From Shewanella corallii (lineage in GTDB: Bacteria; Pseudomonadota; Gammaproteobacteria; Enterobacterales; Shewanellaceae), in contig NZ_JAKIKT010000005.1 in NCBI RefSeq assembly GCF_023349125.1, positions 62,001-126,000 on the forward strand: a stretch of DNA of 64,000 bases, written 5' to 3'. Position 1 is the first letter of the stretch, and each line of letters opens with the position of its first letter. The notes beneath the pieces were generated by a model, which was given only the letters and a program-made list of their open reading frames with translations, had not been told where the DNA came from and ran no database searches. This document shows, in pieces, positions 10,130 through 20,039 of the stretch. A program made the position numbers and the translations under genes.

Positions 10130-11068
10130 TTGTCCAGAGAACCCAAATACTTCGACCGTAGCTTTAAATTTTCCCTGCTTCATCCCAGACTCTGGCCATC
10201 ATGGCTGGGTATTCTGTTGTTGCTTATCTTCGGGCTGATGCCAGCTTTCATCCGTGATCCTATCGCCAGGCAGTTGGCTCATCTGGTTAAGCGTATTTCC
10301 AAAAAGCCAATTCGTGTTGCCCGCGCTAACCTGACCACCTGTTTTCCGGAAAAGTCAGCGGATGAGATCGAAGAGCTGATCAACGAAAACGTTGAAAACT
10401 TCGTGATGATCCTGCTGGCTCAGGCTGAACTGGTGTTAAAAGGTCGCAATAACCTTCGCCGCCGGGTGAACCTGATGGGCTTTGAGCATGTCCAGGCCGC
10501 CAGAGACTCAGGTAAGCCGGTTATATTTATCATGCCCCATGTGTGGGGGATCGAATATGCCGGTCTACGCTTGAACCTGGAACTGCCCATGGTAACCATG
10601 GCCAAGGCCCATAAAAATGAGCTGTTTAATTGGTTTAATAATCGTATGCGAAGCTCGCTCGGTGGACACGTGTATATGCGGGAGGCAGGTATTCGTGCGC
10701 TGCTTTCCGAGCTCAAGAACGACAACAGCTTCTTCTATTTGCCGGATGAAGATCTGGGCCGTGATAAGAGTGTGTTTGCGCCGTTTCTGGGGACAACGAA
10801 GGCGACATTACCTGTAGTGGGACGTTTGGCCCAGGCAGGTAATGCGGCCGTGATGCCAGTCAAAATAGGTTACAACCGTCAAACCCGTCAGTTTGACCTG
10901 ACTGTCATGCCAGAGTTGCCTGCAGATACCATGCAGGGTAAAGAGAATGAAGCTTTGGCACTTAATAAGGCGGTAGAGCAGGTTATTTTGGCTTACCCGG
11001 AACAATATATGTGGTTCCTCAGGGTATTGAAGACCCGCCCCGAGGGAGAACCTGATATTTACGCCTGA
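10130..11068 (+). CDS. Lipid A late acyltransferase (LpxM/MsbB family)
   Basis: This inner-membrane acyltransferase family transfers a secondary fatty acyl chain to Kdo2-lipid IVA during lipopolysaccharide synthesis. The catalytic HX4E motif is visible as HVWGIE (His 137, Glu 142 from the chosen start), and a hydrophobic N-terminal anchor (LGILLLLIFGLMP) is present. I place the start at the TTG at 10130, preceded by AGGAAA; the frame is open to a TTG at 10082, but that codon abuts the ihfA terminator and has no ribosome site. This gives 312 residues, normal for the family. LpxM is favoured over LpxL or LpxP by general resemblance only, so no symbol is assigned. Confidence 0.88.
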   Translation: MSREPKYFDRSFKFSLLHPRLWPSWLGILLLLIFGLMPAFIRDPIARQLAHLVKRISKKPIRVARANLTTCFPEKSADEIEELINENVENFVMILLAQAELVLKGRNNLRRRVNLMGFEHVQAARDSGKPVIFIMPHVWGIEYAGLRLNLELPMVTMAKAHKNELFNWFNNRMRSSLGGHVYMREAGIRALLSELKNDNSFFYLPDEDLGRDKSVFAPFLGTTKATLPVVGRLAQAGNAAVMPVKIGYNRQTRQFDLTVMPELPADTMQGKENEALALNKAVEQVILAYPEQYMWFLRVLKTRPEGEPDIYA

Positions 11069-11091
11069 GTTCTCGATATATCAGTTACGAT

Positions 11092-11116
11092 CCACTGCAT
11101 TGCAGTGGCTTTTTTT
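11092..11116 (+). terminator. Terminator of the lipid A acyltransferase gene
   Basis: A 7-bp GC-rich stem (CCACTGC with GCAGTGG) and an ATT loop are followed by a run of seven T. Confidence 0.88.
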
Positions 11117-11196
11117 ATTCAGGGTTGGCGCAGATTTAAAGCAGAAAGTCCCAACTTGGTTATATTTTATAGAGGACAGGATAAACAAGGGATGTG

Positions 11197-12153
11197 ATGA
11201 AATCTGCACCTATTCCCCCATGTGATGAGTTGAGACTGGAACGTCTGCGCAGCACCGGGCTGTTGGATTCTCTGGCTGAGGAGAGGTTTGACCGGCTGAC
11301 GCTATTGGCGAAAGCCTTCTTCGACGTACCTGTTTGCCTGATAAGCCTGGTGGATGAGGACAGGCAGTGGTTCAAGTCCAATCAAGGCCTGCAGTTTTGT
11401 ACTGAAACCCCCAGAGATATCTCTTTTTGCGGGCATTCTATACTCGAGGGGGAAGTTTTTCTGGTGGAGGATGCCAGAGAGGATTCGCGGTTTGCTGATA
11501 ATCCTTTGGTCACAGACGACCCCGGGATTCGTTTTTATGCCGGTTATCCTTTGAAAACCGCTGACGGCTTCCATTTGGGAACTCTCTGTATCATTGATTT
11601 TGTGCCGAGGAAGCCATCTCCGGCAGAGTTAATCAGTCTCACAGAGTTTGGCTGGCTGGTTGAGCAGGAGATGGACAATGACCATCTGGCGAATTTTGAT
11701 ACTTTGACCAGTCTTTATAATCGCCGTGGCTTCGATAGTTTAGTCAGCCAACTTTTGACCATAAGCGGGCGCGTTGGTCATAGGGGGACTTTTTTAAGCA
11801 TAGAGCTGTGCGGCCTGACCGGGATTACCCGGGAACACGGTAGTCTGCAGGCTGAAAAAAAAGCCCTTATTTCCTTTGCAGCCTGTCTGCGACAGGCTGT
11901 GCAGGAGATGGATATTGTCGCCCGGGTAAATGCCGGGAAGTTTGCGATATTTCTGACCTATCGAAGCGGGGATGCCTTGGTTAAGACGGTTTTGGAGCAA
12001 ATGACGGAGACAGTCAATACCTTTAATGCCCGGGCAGGAAAACCCTGGCAGCTGGCATTCAGATTTGGGGTTGCTGAATCCGGTGCATTGGCTGCGGAAA
12101 CATGTGAAGAGTTGGAGCTGAGAGCGGAAACTGATATGGAGTCACAGGTATAG
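11197..12153 (+). CDS. GAF domain protein with a degenerate, short GGDEF domain
   Basis: This cytoplasmic protein of 318 residues has an N-terminal GAF sensor domain (about 25-160; RDISFCGHSIL, FYAGYPLKT and LGTLCIID are typical) joined to a GGDEF-type domain (about 165-318; FDTLTSLYNRRGF). The catalytic GGDEF signature is replaced by NAGKF and the upstream inhibitory-site arginine is missing, so cyclase activity is not expected. The domain also ends before the usual ALYxAK segment. It may bind GTP or act by partner contact; this is inference. The ATG at 11197 has AAGGG upstream; a GTG three bases earlier is possible. The gene is monocistronic. Confidence 0.85.
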   Translation: MKSAPIPPCDELRLERLRSTGLLDSLAEERFDRLTLLAKAFFDVPVCLISLVDEDRQWFKSNQGLQFCTETPRDISFCGHSILEGEVFLVEDAREDSRFADNPLVTDDPGIRFYAGYPLKTADGFHLGTLCIIDFVPRKPSPAELISLTEFGWLVEQEMDNDHLANFDTLTSLYNRRGFDSLVSQLLTISGRVGHRGTFLSIELCGLTGITREHGSLQAEKKALISFAACLRQAVQEMDIVARVNAGKFAIFLTYRSGDALVKTVLEQMTETVNTFNARAGKPWQLAFRFGVAESGALAAETCEELELRAETDMESQV

Positions 12154-12164
12154 CATTTGGGGTA

Positions 12165-12192
12165 AAACAAGGCAGCTCAAGCTGCCTTGTTT
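12165..12192. terminator. Bidirectional terminator
   Basis: A 12-bp perfect stem (AAACAAGGCAGC with GCTGCCTTGTTT) with a TCAA loop lies between convergent genes. Confidence 0.88.
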
Positions 12193-12211
12193 ATTATATG
12201 GGAAGGGCTTT

Positions 12212-13381
12212 TCAGGCCAGCAGCTGTGCGCCAATGATCGCGCAGCCTGAGAGCATGGCCAGTAGCAGCCCAACTGTTCCACCTTGTGTGCGATAGTTGC
12301 CCTCACTCGCCGCTTGATGCCGTTTTTGCCATACCATGGCTACCGGCAGAAAAATCGCGAGAATAACCAGCGCAATCGCGGCGTAACCCAGGGCCATAAT
12401 AAAGCCGGAAGGGTAGCAGAGGGCAAAAGCCAGTGGCGGTGCAAAGGTGATCAAGCCGGTGACAAGGCGCTTTTGCCTGAGCATATCCCCAATAAAATCA
12501 AATAACCCCAAAGCCACCCCAAGGAAAGAGGTCGCCAGAGCCAAATCGGCGAATCCTCCTATTACACTTTGCAGCGCCGGGGAGTTGACTGCGGCACTCA
12601 GGCCGGTCACGAGTTCACTTAATCCCGCCTGTTGCATCAGCGCACTTTGTCCCAGATTGCCAATGCTGACCATAAGCCACAGACAGTACACAATCAGGGG
12701 CAGGGCTGAGCCCAATAAAATTGCCAATCTCAGCTTTTTAATATCAACGCCCAGGTAGCGCACAACCGACGGAATTGAGCCGTGAAAGCCAAAGGAGGTA
12801 AAGATGACGGGCAGTGCGGCCAGCATGCTGGTCATCATACCTGCAGTTTGAGCAGGCGTTGCCTGTAATCTTATCCATTCAATTTTTGGCATCAGGAGTA
12901 CCAGAATCACCGCCAGAGCTATCAGCTTGAGGGTGAACAGGCCACGGTTAACCAGATCGACTTTGCCGGTACCACTGATGATGAGGGCGGCGACCACAGC
13001 TGTCCAGATAAGGGCGCCACTCCAGTCAGGCAACATCAGCAAAGGAGTCAGGCGTGAAGTCAACTGTTCCCCGCCACCGGCAATGTATGCCGCGCACAGG
13101 GCGTAAAACAGAAACAGCATGGAGGCGGTGGCAACCCATTGACCCGGGCGGCCCAGGTAACGTCTTGCGAGAGTATGCAGGGTGGCATCCTGTTGTGCAT
13201 CCTGATGCAGTTCCAACATGAGCAGTGCGGTATAGCTCATCAAGGCCCAGATAATCAGCATGGCGGCGATGGCCAGAGGAAAGCCGAGAGCGGAAGCAGC
13301 CAGCGGCAGTGCCAGCATACCGGCACCTATGGTTGTACCGGCAATAATAAGCAGGCTGCCGATAAATCGATTTTGTTGCAT
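12212..13381 (-). CDS. Aromatic amino acid permease (TyrP/Mtr family)
   Basis: This 389-residue inner-membrane protein of the hydroxy/aromatic amino acid permease family imports tyrosine or tryptophan with protons. The family N terminus GSLLIIAGTTIGAGMLALPL is clear, and about eleven hydrophobic segments follow, including the conserved TSFGFHGSIPSVVRYLG stretch. TyrP is the closest impression, but substrate specificity cannot be read from the sequence. It is monocistronic, with a 316-base upstream region holding a palindrome that may be an operator. Confidence 0.88.
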   Translation of the reverse strand: MQQNRFIGSLLIIAGTTIGAGMLALPLAASALGFPLAIAAMLIIWALMSYTALLMLELHQDAQQDATLHTLARRYLGRPGQWVATASMLFLFYALCAAYIAGGGEQLTSRLTPLLMLPDWSGALIWTAVVAALIISGTGKVDLVNRGLFTLKLIALAVILVLLMPKIEWIRLQATPAQTAGMMTSMLAALPVIFTSFGFHGSIPSVVRYLGVDIKKLRLAILLGSALPLIVYCLWLMVSIGNLGQSALMQQAGLSELVTGLSAAVNSPALQSVIGGFADLALATSFLGVALGLFDFIGDMLRQKRLVTGLITFAPPLAFALCYPSGFIMALGYAAIALVILAIFLPVAMVWQKRHQAASEGNYRTQGGTVGLLLAMLSGCAIIGAQLLA

Positions 13382-13537
13382 GTGTGTCCCTTATGAACCA
13401 GAAAAATAATGAGTAGGTGAGTTCTGGCCACAACAGCGGGAATAGTGAACTATCTTCGCCGTTGTGGCGGTAGATAGTCGTCTTGTGAATTGGACATTTT
13501 AAACTCTGTATAGATTAGAAAAATCGTATTGTATTGG

Positions 13538-13557
13538 TGTAACGGTGTGGCGTTACA
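13538..13557. promoter_or_regulatory. Palindrome upstream of the aromatic permease
   Basis: TGTAACG and CGTTACA form perfect 7-bp arms around six bases, about 155 bases upstream of the permease. It resembles a TyrR box (TGTAAA-N6-TTTACA) but has two extra bases of spacing, so the regulator is uncertain. Apart from this and the hisIE terminator, the 13382-13698 region shows nothing else I can support. Confidence 0.4.
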
Positions 13558-13654
13558 AGTTCGAAATTACGTGGACAAGAGGGTGGGGTCAAGCTGTTGG
13601 AGAGCTGATTGCTGACTCTTTATGCAAAGCGTGATGCAGTTGGCATTCGTTGGT

Positions 13655-13686
13655 AAAAAACAAGCGCCCTAAGGCGCTTGTTTTTT
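13655..13686. terminator. Terminator of the his operon
   Basis: A stem of up to 14 bp (AAAAAACAAGCGCC with GGCGCTTGTTTTTT) with a CTAA loop lies directly downstream of hisIE. T runs are present on both strands. Confidence 0.9.
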
Positions 13687-13698
13687 AGTGGCTGTCGG

Positions 13699-14337
13699 TC
13701 AGCGGCCGTGGCGATCTGCCAGGCGTTTCTGAACATCCGCGAGAGAAAGTTCCTGATCTTCCAAGAGCACCATCAGGTGAAACATCAAATCTGCGGCTTC
13801 ATTAACCAACTCATCCCGGTCTGAGGTTGCACCGGCGAGTGCGCATTCCACCCCTTCCTCTCCCACTTTTTGAGCGATACGTTTGCTGCCGGATTTGAAC
13901 AGGGAGGCGGTGTAACTATTGCTTATCGAGCCCTTGTAGACATCCTGCTTGCGACTGGATATTACCTGTCCCAGCCGGCTCAGAAAAGGTCGTGCGAACT
14001 GGTCGTGCCAACAGGTTTCAGCCCCTGTGTGACAAGTTGGTCCTTTGGGGCGAGCCATCACCAGCAGACTGTCATTATCGCAATCGAGAGATACTGCGAG
14101 ACATTCGAGTGTGTTACCTGATGATTCACCTTTGGTCCACAGGCGTTCTTTGGAGCGGCTGTAAAAGGTTACCAGTCCCAACTCCAGAGTGGCCAGCAGG
14201 GCGGTCTTGTCCATCCAGCCCTGCATTAGTACATCGCCGGTATCCGAGTGTTGAACAATAGCAGGCAACAGGCCGTTGCCTTTTTTGAAATCGGCGCGAT
14301 TAACGAGATCTGCTGAGGTAAAAATATCCTTGTTCAT
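13699..14337 (-). CDS. hisI: Bifunctional phosphoribosyl-AMP cyclohydrolase / phosphoribosyl-ATP pyrophosphatase
   Basis: This fused HisI-HisE enzyme (212 residues, often named hisIE) performs steps 2 and 3 of histidine synthesis. It removes pyrophosphate from PR-ATP with the C-terminal HisE domain (about 120-212, KVGEEGVECALA) and opens the ring of PR-AMP with the N-terminal HisI domain (about 15-115). The HisI domain has RSKERLWTKGESSG and the metal-binding cysteine region around PTCHTGAETCWH. The start follows AAGGGA. It is the last gene of the operon, 10 bases after hisF. Confidence 0.97.
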   Translation of the reverse strand: MNKDIFTSADLVNRADFKKGNGLLPAIVQHSDTGDVLMQGWMDKTALLATLELGLVTFYSRSKERLWTKGESSGNTLECLAVSLDCDNDSLLVMARPKGPTCHTGAETCWHDQFARPFLSRLGQVISSRKQDVYKGSISNSYTASLFKSGSKRIAQKVGEEGVECALAGATSDRDELVNEAADLMFHLMVLLEDQELSLADVQKRLADRHGR

Positions 14338-14347
14338 GCTGGTTCCC

Positions 14348-15169
14348 TTAACCTTGTGGCTGCGTAAGATTTGTTATTGATGAATAACTTATAGCATCAG
14401 GACGAACACATATCCCTTTTGCAGTCAGATATTGTTTTAATTCAGGAATTGGAATGATGCCCTTGTGAAACACACTGGCAGCCAGGGCTGCATCAACTTT
14501 TGCCTGCTGAAATACCTCGGCAAAGTGCGCCATGGTGCCAGCGCCACCCGAGGCAATTAAAGGCACATCACAAATCGCACGTATACTGCTCAGTTGCTTA
14601 ATGTCGTACCCCTGACGCACTCCGTCCTGATTCATCACATTCAGTACAATCTCACCGCACCCCCGGCGTTGTACCTCTTCTACCCAATCCTGGGTGTACC
14701 AAACTGTGTCTTTGGTGGCAGATTCCTCACCGGTAAATTGCTTCACTTTATAGCTGTCCGTAGCTTTATCATGGAAGGAGTCTATGCCGATGACGATGCA
14801 CTGACGGCCAAATTCATCCTGCAGACGGTTAATCAAACCCGGATCGGAGAGGGCAGGAGAGTTCACTGAGATTTTATCGGCGCCAAAGGCCAATAGTTCA
14901 CGGGCCTGCTCCAGAGTTTTAATACCACCGGCGACACAGAAGGGGATGTCTATCTGCTCGGCAATGCGCCCCACCCATGACTTATCCACCAGACCATCCC
15001 GGGCGCTGGCACTGATATCGTAAAACACCAGCTCGTCAGCACCCTCTGCCGCGTATCTGGCGGCCAGCGGCACGATATCTCCGATAATTTCGTGGTTGCG
15101 AAATTGCACTCCCTTGACCACAAGACCATCTCTGACGTCCAGGCAGGGGACTATTCGTTTGGCCAGCAT
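14348..15169 (-). CDS. hisF: Imidazole glycerol phosphate synthase, cyclase subunit HisF
   Basis: HisF uses ammonia supplied by HisH to convert PRFAR to imidazole glycerol phosphate and AICAR. It is a TIM barrel with catalytic aspartates in CLDVRDG (Asp 11) and GIDSF (about Asp 130). The protein has 273 residues, about 15 more than E. coli HisF, owing to a C-terminal tail rich in serine, threonine and glutamine (after VRPD). The start lies inside hisA with a 19-base overlap and a GAGGAGG site, indicating translational coupling. Confidence 0.97.
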   Translation of the reverse strand: MLAKRIVPCLDVRDGLVVKGVQFRNHEIIGDIVPLAARYAAEGADELVFYDISASARDGLVDKSWVGRIAEQIDIPFCVAGGIKTLEQARELLAFGADKISVNSPALSDPGLINRLQDEFGRQCIVIGIDSFHDKATDSYKVKQFTGEESATKDTVWYTQDWVEEVQRRGCGEIVLNVMNQDGVRQGYDIKQLSSIRAICDVPLIASGGAGTMAHFAEVFQQAKVDAALAASVFHKGIIPIPELKQYLTAKGICVRPDAISYSSITNLTQPQG

Positions 15170-15888
15170 GAAATTGCCTCCTCTGCGCTGAAATTCTCTA
15201 TCAGCAGTGCTTTGCCTATGATGATTGCAGTTGCGCCACTGTCACGTACGGCGGCGACATCATCAAGTGTGGCGATACCGCCGGAAGCCTGCCATTGGAT
15301 GTCAGGGTATCTGTCGCTGAGTTCCCGGTAGAGCTCTGTATTTGATCCCTTAAGGGTGCCGTCACGACTGATATCTGTCACCAGAGCGTGTTTAAGCCCT
15401 GCTTCGATAAAGCGGTCGGTGAGGGATTCCAGACTGACTCCCCCACCTTGCTGCCAACCGGATACCGCGACCCGTTTTTCGCCTATCTCACTAATATTCA
15501 CATCCAGTGCCAGACAGATTGCGTCAGCTCCGTAGCGCTTAAGCCAGTCCATCACCAGCTCAGGCTCTTTAACCGCCAGTGAGCCTATCACCACGCGATT
15601 AACACCGGCAGCAAGCAGCTCTTCAACCTGCTCCTTTGTACGAATACCGCCGCCAACCTGAAGTTTGGCGGTCAGTTTGCCGGCTATGGTTTTAATCAAA
15701 TCGATTTGGCGGGCATCAGGGTTTTTGGCTCCGGTCAGATCGACCAGATGTAGCCACTGCGCACCCTGTGATTGGTACAACTCCAGCTGGTTAAGCGGGC
15801 TCAGGGCAAAGCGGGTTTTCTGGTTATAGTCTCCCTGATACAGGCGTACTACTTCACCATCAATTAAGTCGATAGCTGGTATTATCAT
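15151..15888 (-). CDS. hisA: ProFAR isomerase HisA
   Basis: HisA is the 245-residue TIM-barrel isomerase that converts ProFAR to PRFAR in histidine synthesis. The general acid/base aspartates are in [17 protein letters not shown] (Asp 7 region) and in the barrel strand ALDVN. Phosphate-binding motifs GGGIRT and [10 protein letters not shown] are present. The start codon overlaps the hisH stop by four bases (ATGA), so the two are translationally coupled. Confidence 0.97.
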   Translation of the reverse strand: MIIPAIDLIDGEVVRLYQGDYNQKTRFALSPLNQLELYQSQGAQWLHLVDLTGAKNPDARQIDLIKTIAGKLTAKLQVGGGIRTKEQVEELLAAGVNRVVIGSLAVKEPELVMDWLKRYGADAICLALDVNISEIGEKRVAVSGWQQGGGVSLESLTDRFIEAGLKHALVTDISRDGTLKGSNTELYRELSDRYPDIQWQASGGIATLDDVAAVRDSGATAIIIGKALLIENFSAEEAISCWPNE

Positions 15889-16517
15889 TCACCCATCTCC
15901 ATAAAATTCTTTAATATTCTGGCGCCTACTGCCGCACTTTTTTCCGGGTGAAATTGCACACCCATAAAGTTATCTTTGCCTATGGCTGCACTGAACACCT
16001 GTCCATAATCGCTGCGAGCCAGAGTGTACTGAGACTCCCGTGCACAAAAACTGTGAACAAAGTAAACATACTCACCGCTATCAATGCCGTTAAACAGTGG
16101 ATGGGCTGTTGGACTGATTGCATTCCAGCCCATATGTGGCAAAGGCTTGGAGCCGGTATCCAACTGACTGATGTCGGTGTCGATAATGCCGAGGCAGGGA
16201 GTGATTTGCTCACCCTCTGAGGACTGACGACACAAAAGCTGCATTCCCAGGCATACCCCCAGTACGGGTTGAGTCAGACCTGGTATCAAGGTGTCCAGCC
16301 CTTTACGTTGCAGTGATGCCATGGCAGCTTTGGCACTACCGACCCCTGGCAGCACCACGCGTTTGGCGGCTTTAATCACATTGGCGTCTCTGCTTATCAC
16401 AGGTGATACGCCAAGGCGCTCAAAGGCATAACGAACAGAGCTTAAATTGGCGCAGCCGGTGTCGATAATCACAGTAGAAGTATCTTGCGCGGCTGATCCT
16501 TGCGTTAGTTGGTTCAT
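15885..16517 (-). CDS. hisH: Imidazole glycerol phosphate synthase, glutaminase subunit HisH
   Basis: HisH is a class I glutamine amidotransferase that hydrolyses glutamine and channels ammonia to HisF. The nucleophile cysteine lies in GVCLGMQLL and the His-Glu pair in VQFHPEKSA. The 210-residue protein has about 12 extra N-terminal residues before the usual [13 protein letters not shown] opening. The start is still supported by a perfect AAGGAG site. It begins 9 bases after hisB. Confidence 0.96.
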   Translation of the reverse strand: MNQLTQGSAAQDTSTVIIDTGCANLSSVRYAFERLGVSPVISRDANVIKAAKRVVLPGVGSAKAAMASLQRKGLDTLIPGLTQPVLGVCLGMQLLCRQSSEGEQITPCLGIIDTDISQLDTGSKPLPHMGWNAISPTAHPLFNGIDSGEYVYFVHSFCARESQYTLARSDYGQVFSAAIGKDNFMGVQFHPEKSAAVGARILKNFMEMGE

Positions 16518-16526
16518 TCGGGCTCC

Positions 16527-17594
16527 TTACAACATGCCTTTGCTTGATGGCAGTGCGTCACCTTCAATGGCTACGGCCTGTCTGAGTGCTCTTCCCAGCG
16601 CTTTAAACATGGCTTCCACCTTGTGGTGCTCGTTGTCGCCCACGCAGCCAATCTGCAGGGTTGCTCTCAGACCATCGGCGAAAGAGCGGAAGAAGTGAGG
16701 CACCATTTCAGTCGCCAAGCCGCCCACAGCTTCCCGTTCAAACTGTGCGTCCACCTTGCAGAAGGGGCGGCCTGAGATATCAATCAGGCATTCACCCCTG
16801 GCTTCATCCATCGGCAGGGAGAAACCAAAACGAGCGATACCTATTTTGTCGCCCAGAGCCTGACGCAGAGCATCGCCAAGTGCCAGGCCGGTATCTTCGA
16901 CACTGTGGTGGTCGTCAATATGCAGATCCCCGGCCACGGCAACGGTCAGACTGAAGTTGCCGTGGGTGGCAATTTGATCCAGCATGTGGTCGAAAAAACC
17001 AATGCCGGTACTGATCTGGCTTTGTCCCGGGGAGTCCAGATCCACTTTTACCTGAATGTCGGTTTCTTTGGTGGTGCGACTGACGCTGGCAACCCGGTTT
17101 CGACCAAGCAGCTGATCGGCAATTTGAGTCCAGGTCAGGTTTTGTCTGTCATATTTTAATCCAGCGACGCCCATGGCCTCGGCAAGGCCAATATCTGTAT
17201 CCCGATCACCGATAACAGCGCTGCGGGTAAAATCCACCTTGCCGCCGGTCAGATAGTCTCTGACCAATCCCAGTTTGGGTTTGCGACAGCTGCAGTTCTC
17301 ATCGTCAAAGTGAGGGCAGATCAGTACGTCGTCGAATCTGACCCCCTGAGAGCTGAAGATCTGCATCATCAAATTGTGTGGCGCATCGAAGTCATCTTTC
17401 GGGAATGAGGGGGTGCCCAGGCCATCCTGATTGCTGACCATCACCAATCTGAATCCGGCTTTTTGCAGTCTCAGCAGGGCAGGGATCACACCCGGCTCAA
17501 AGGCGAGCTTGTCCAGTCTGTCCAGCTGTTTGTCTATGGGAGGCTCCTCTACCAGGGTGCCGTCTCTGTCGATAAATAGGATCTTTTGCGTCAT
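16527..17594 (-). CDS. hisB: Bifunctional histidinol-phosphatase / imidazoleglycerol-phosphate dehydratase
   Basis: HisB is a 355-residue fusion. The N-terminal HAD phosphatase (about 1-165, nucleophile motif [13 protein letters not shown], zinc site near [15 protein letters not shown]) cleaves histidinol phosphate. The C-terminal dehydratase (about 166-355, metal-binding [10 protein letters not shown]) makes imidazole acetol phosphate. The frame is open 41 codons further upstream into hisC, but the family start [12 protein letters not shown] at 17594 has a GGAACGA site. The fusion is typical of gammaproteobacteria. Confidence 0.97.
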   Translation of the reverse strand: MTQKILFIDRDGTLVEEPPIDKQLDRLDKLAFEPGVIPALLRLQKAGFRLVMVSNQDGLGTPSFPKDDFDAPHNLMMQIFSSQGVRFDDVLICPHFDDENCSCRKPKLGLVRDYLTGGKVDFTRSAVIGDRDTDIGLAEAMGVAGLKYDRQNLTWTQIADQLLGRNRVASVSRTTKETDIQVKVDLDSPGQSQISTGIGFFDHMLDQIATHGNFSLTVAVAGDLHIDDHHSVEDTGLALGDALRQALGDKIGIARFGFSLPMDEARGECLIDISGRPFCKVDAQFEREAVGGLATEMVPHFFRSFADGLRATLQIGCVGDNEHHKVEAMFKALGRALRQAVAIEGDALPSSKGML

Positions 17595-17619
17595 TGTTCG
17601 TTCCAGACCTTTAAATTGA

Positions 17620-18750
17620 TTATTTTGAATTCTCAGTAGTGGCTGATTCAGCTGAGCACAGCGCTCTGATAATGGCGTCTGTTTCAGCGTCATTGGTAAA
17701 GCTGAAGCGAATAGCATTCGCCAGACGGGGATGACTGTACCTGCGTGCCACTATCCCGGCTTGTGAAGCTTGTCCGTTGATGGCGTCCACATCCTCATAT
17801 TCAGCCAACAGGAAGTTGGCGAAACTGATACTGACGGTGGCACCGGCTTGCTCTAGTGCTTTACCCAGTCGCCTGCCGTTGGCAATCAGGGCTTCAACCT
17901 GTGTTTGCATAGTGTTTATACCCGTCTCAGTCAGAGCTGCTGTTGCCATATCAGCAACCGGTGCCGGTACCGGATAAGGGGCGATGACACGCATGACCAG
18001 CTCGCAGATGCCGGGGTTGGCCAGCATAAAACCACAGCGGATGCCTGCCAGTGCGAAGGCTTTGGACAGGGTTCTGAGAACGACTAAGTTTGGGTACTCG
18101 CTCAGTAAAGGCGCCGAGCTTTGCTCAGGACAAAACTCAATATAGGCTTCATCCACCACAATCAGCTTGTCCGGAAACTGAGTGAGCAAACCGGTAATTT
18201 GCGCTTTGGACACCAGAGTACCGGTGGGGTTGTTGGGATTGCAGACAAAGATGATCTTCTCATCATTGATACTGCCCGCCAGCTCTCCCGGGCCAGGCAG
18301 CGCAAACTCACCGTCGAGCTTGAGTTCAGTTACCGCAACATTAAAGGTTGCAGCACTGATCCCATACATGCCATAGGTGGGGCCAAAGGTGACAATGGCA
18401 TCCCTGCCCGGAATGCAAAAGGTACGGATAAGCAGCTCAATGGCTTCATCGGCGCCGCGGCCACATATGATGGAGTCTGCAGGCACATCTGCATAATCAG
18501 CATAGGCCTGAATAAGCGCTGGCGGCTGGCATTCGGGGTAACGATTGGCACCGGCCAGCACAGTATTATTGAATGGCGACTCATTGGCATTGACCCAGAT
18601 ATCCCCTCGACCACCTATGCGCCGTGCACTTTGATAGGGTTCAAGGCTCAGCAGCTCTGGCCTTGCCAGTCGAGCAGCCAGCTTGATGGCTCTTTCCTCT
18701 ACAACTGGACTGCGCCTTGCTCTGGGATTGTTGTCTGCGGACATTGTCAT
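17620..18750 (-). CDS. hisC: Histidinol-phosphate aminotransferase
   Basis: HisC is a PLP-dependent class I/II aminotransferase that makes histidinol phosphate from imidazole acetol phosphate and glutamate. The PLP lysine lies in [14 protein letters not shown]; other family motifs are [10 protein letters not shown] and VDEAYIEF. The 376-residue length is slightly above the E. coli protein because of a basic N-terminal tail. The start overlaps the hisD stop by four bases, which indicates coupling. Confidence 0.96.
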   Translation of the reverse strand: MTMSADNNPRARRSPVVEERAIKLAARLARPELLSLEPYQSARRIGGRGDIWVNANESPFNNTVLAGANRYPECQPPALIQAYADYADVPADSIICGRGADEAIELLIRTFCIPGRDAIVTFGPTYGMYGISAATFNVAVTELKLDGEFALPGPGELAGSINDEKIIFVCNPNNPTGTLVSKAQITGLLTQFPDKLIVVDEAYIEFCPEQSSAPLLSEYPNLVVLRTLSKAFALAGIRCGFMLANPGICELVMRVIAPYPVPAPVADMATAALTETGINTMQTQVEALIANGRRLGKALEQAGATVSISFANFLLAEYEDVDAINGQASQAGIVARRYSHPRLANAIRFSFTNDAETDAIIRALCSAESATTENSK

Positions 18751-20036
18751 TGGTTGGCCTCCATTCGAACCTTGACGGCATTTCTGTGGGCATCCAACTG
18801 CTCAGCGGCAGCTAAGGTCATGACGGTCTGGCCTATCTGGTCCAACCCTTTGCGACTGAGCTCCTGAACGGTGAAGCGGCGGCTGAAGTCAGCCAGCGAC
18901 AGGCTGGAGACACTGGCGGCGTAGCCATAGGTTGGCAGTACGTGGTTGGTACCACTGGCATAGTCACCCACGGATTCAGGTGTCCAGGGCCCCAGAAATA
19001 TGGAGCCGGCGGCCCTGAGCTGAGGTAATAAGTCTCTTGGGCTTTGGGTTTGTACTATCAGGTGCTCAGGGCCATAGCGATTGGAGACCTCGGCAGCCAT
19101 GAGTAAGTTGTCCACCTCAATAATACGGCTGCACTCCAGTGCCTGACGGGCGATGTCGGCTCTGGGTAATTGATCCAACTGGCTGCTCACAGCTTCCTCC
19201 ACCATGCTGGCTAACGACGGGCTGTCTGTGACCAGAATGACCTGAGAGTCAGGGCCGTGTTCAGCCTGAGACAGGAGGTCGGCTGCGACAAACTCAGGAT
19301 TGGCTGAGGAGTCTGCAATGACCAGTACCTCAGATGGCCCGGCAGGCATATCAATAGTGATTCGGGCTCGACTGTCCTGACTCAGCTGTCTTTTCGCCTC
19401 AGTTACCCAGGCATTACCCGGGCCAAAAATCTTATCGACAGAGGCTATGCTCTGTGTGCCGAGTGCCAAAGCGGCAATGGCCTGTGCGCCGCCGGAGAGA
19501 TAAATCTCATCAACACCACAGGCATTGGCGGCATACACAATGGCATCATCCACAGGAGGCGGTGTGATAAGGGCCTTACGGCGGCATCCTGATATTTGGG
19601 CTGGAATGGCCAGCATAAGCACAGTGGATATAAGTGGCGCACTGCCTCCGGGGATATAAAGACCGACACTGTCTATGGGTTCACTGCGCAGTTCACAGTG
19701 TACGCCCGGACGGGTTTCGACACTGATGACTTCAGTGCGCTGTGCCTGATGAAAGGCCTGGATATTGGCGGCTGCATCATCAATGGCCTGTTTAAGCTCA
19801 GGCCTTACCCGCTGACACGCTGTTGAAATATCGTTTTCGGTGAGCTGCAGATTTTCGAGTTCTGCCTTATCAAATTCCCGCGCCATTTGGCGCAGGGCCA
19901 TGTCACCGTCATTTGCCACCCGCTCGATAATACGGCTTACGCCTTCAGTCAATGTGGCGTTACCGGTCAGGGGCGAGCGCGCCAGTGCGCTATTTTGCTC
20001 ATTGACTGTAAGGGCACTCCAGATAATGCGCTCCAT
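18747..20036 (-). CDS. hisD: Histidinol dehydrogenase
   Basis: HisD is a zinc-dependent enzyme that oxidises histidinol to histidine in two NAD-linked steps, the final reactions of the pathway. The 429 residues match the family. Signatures include SVGLYIPGG, SGGAQAIAALALGT, FGPGNAWVTEAKR and DMPAGPSEVLVIAD; the conserved HVLPTYGYAA near residue 365 is also present. It lies three bases after hisG. Confidence 0.97.
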   Translation of the reverse strand: MERIIWSALTVNEQNSALARSPLTGNATLTEGVSRIIERVANDGDMALRQMAREFDKAELENLQLTENDISTACQRVRPELKQAIDDAAANIQAFHQAQRTEVISVETRPGVHCELRSEPIDSVGLYIPGGSAPLISTVLMLAIPAQISGCRRKALITPPPVDDAIVYAANACGVDEIYLSGGAQAIAALALGTQSIASVDKIFGPGNAWVTEAKRQLSQDSRARITIDMPAGPSEVLVIADSSANPEFVAADLLSQAEHGPDSQVILVTDSPSLASMVEEAVSSQLDQLPRADIARQALECSRIIEVDNLLMAAEVSNRYGPEHLIVQTQSPRDLLPQLRAAGSIFLGPWTPESVGDYASGTNHVLPTYGYAASVSSLSLADFSRRFTVQELSRKGLDQIGQTVMTLAAAEQLDAHRNAVKVRMEANQ

Positions 20037-20039
20037 GAT

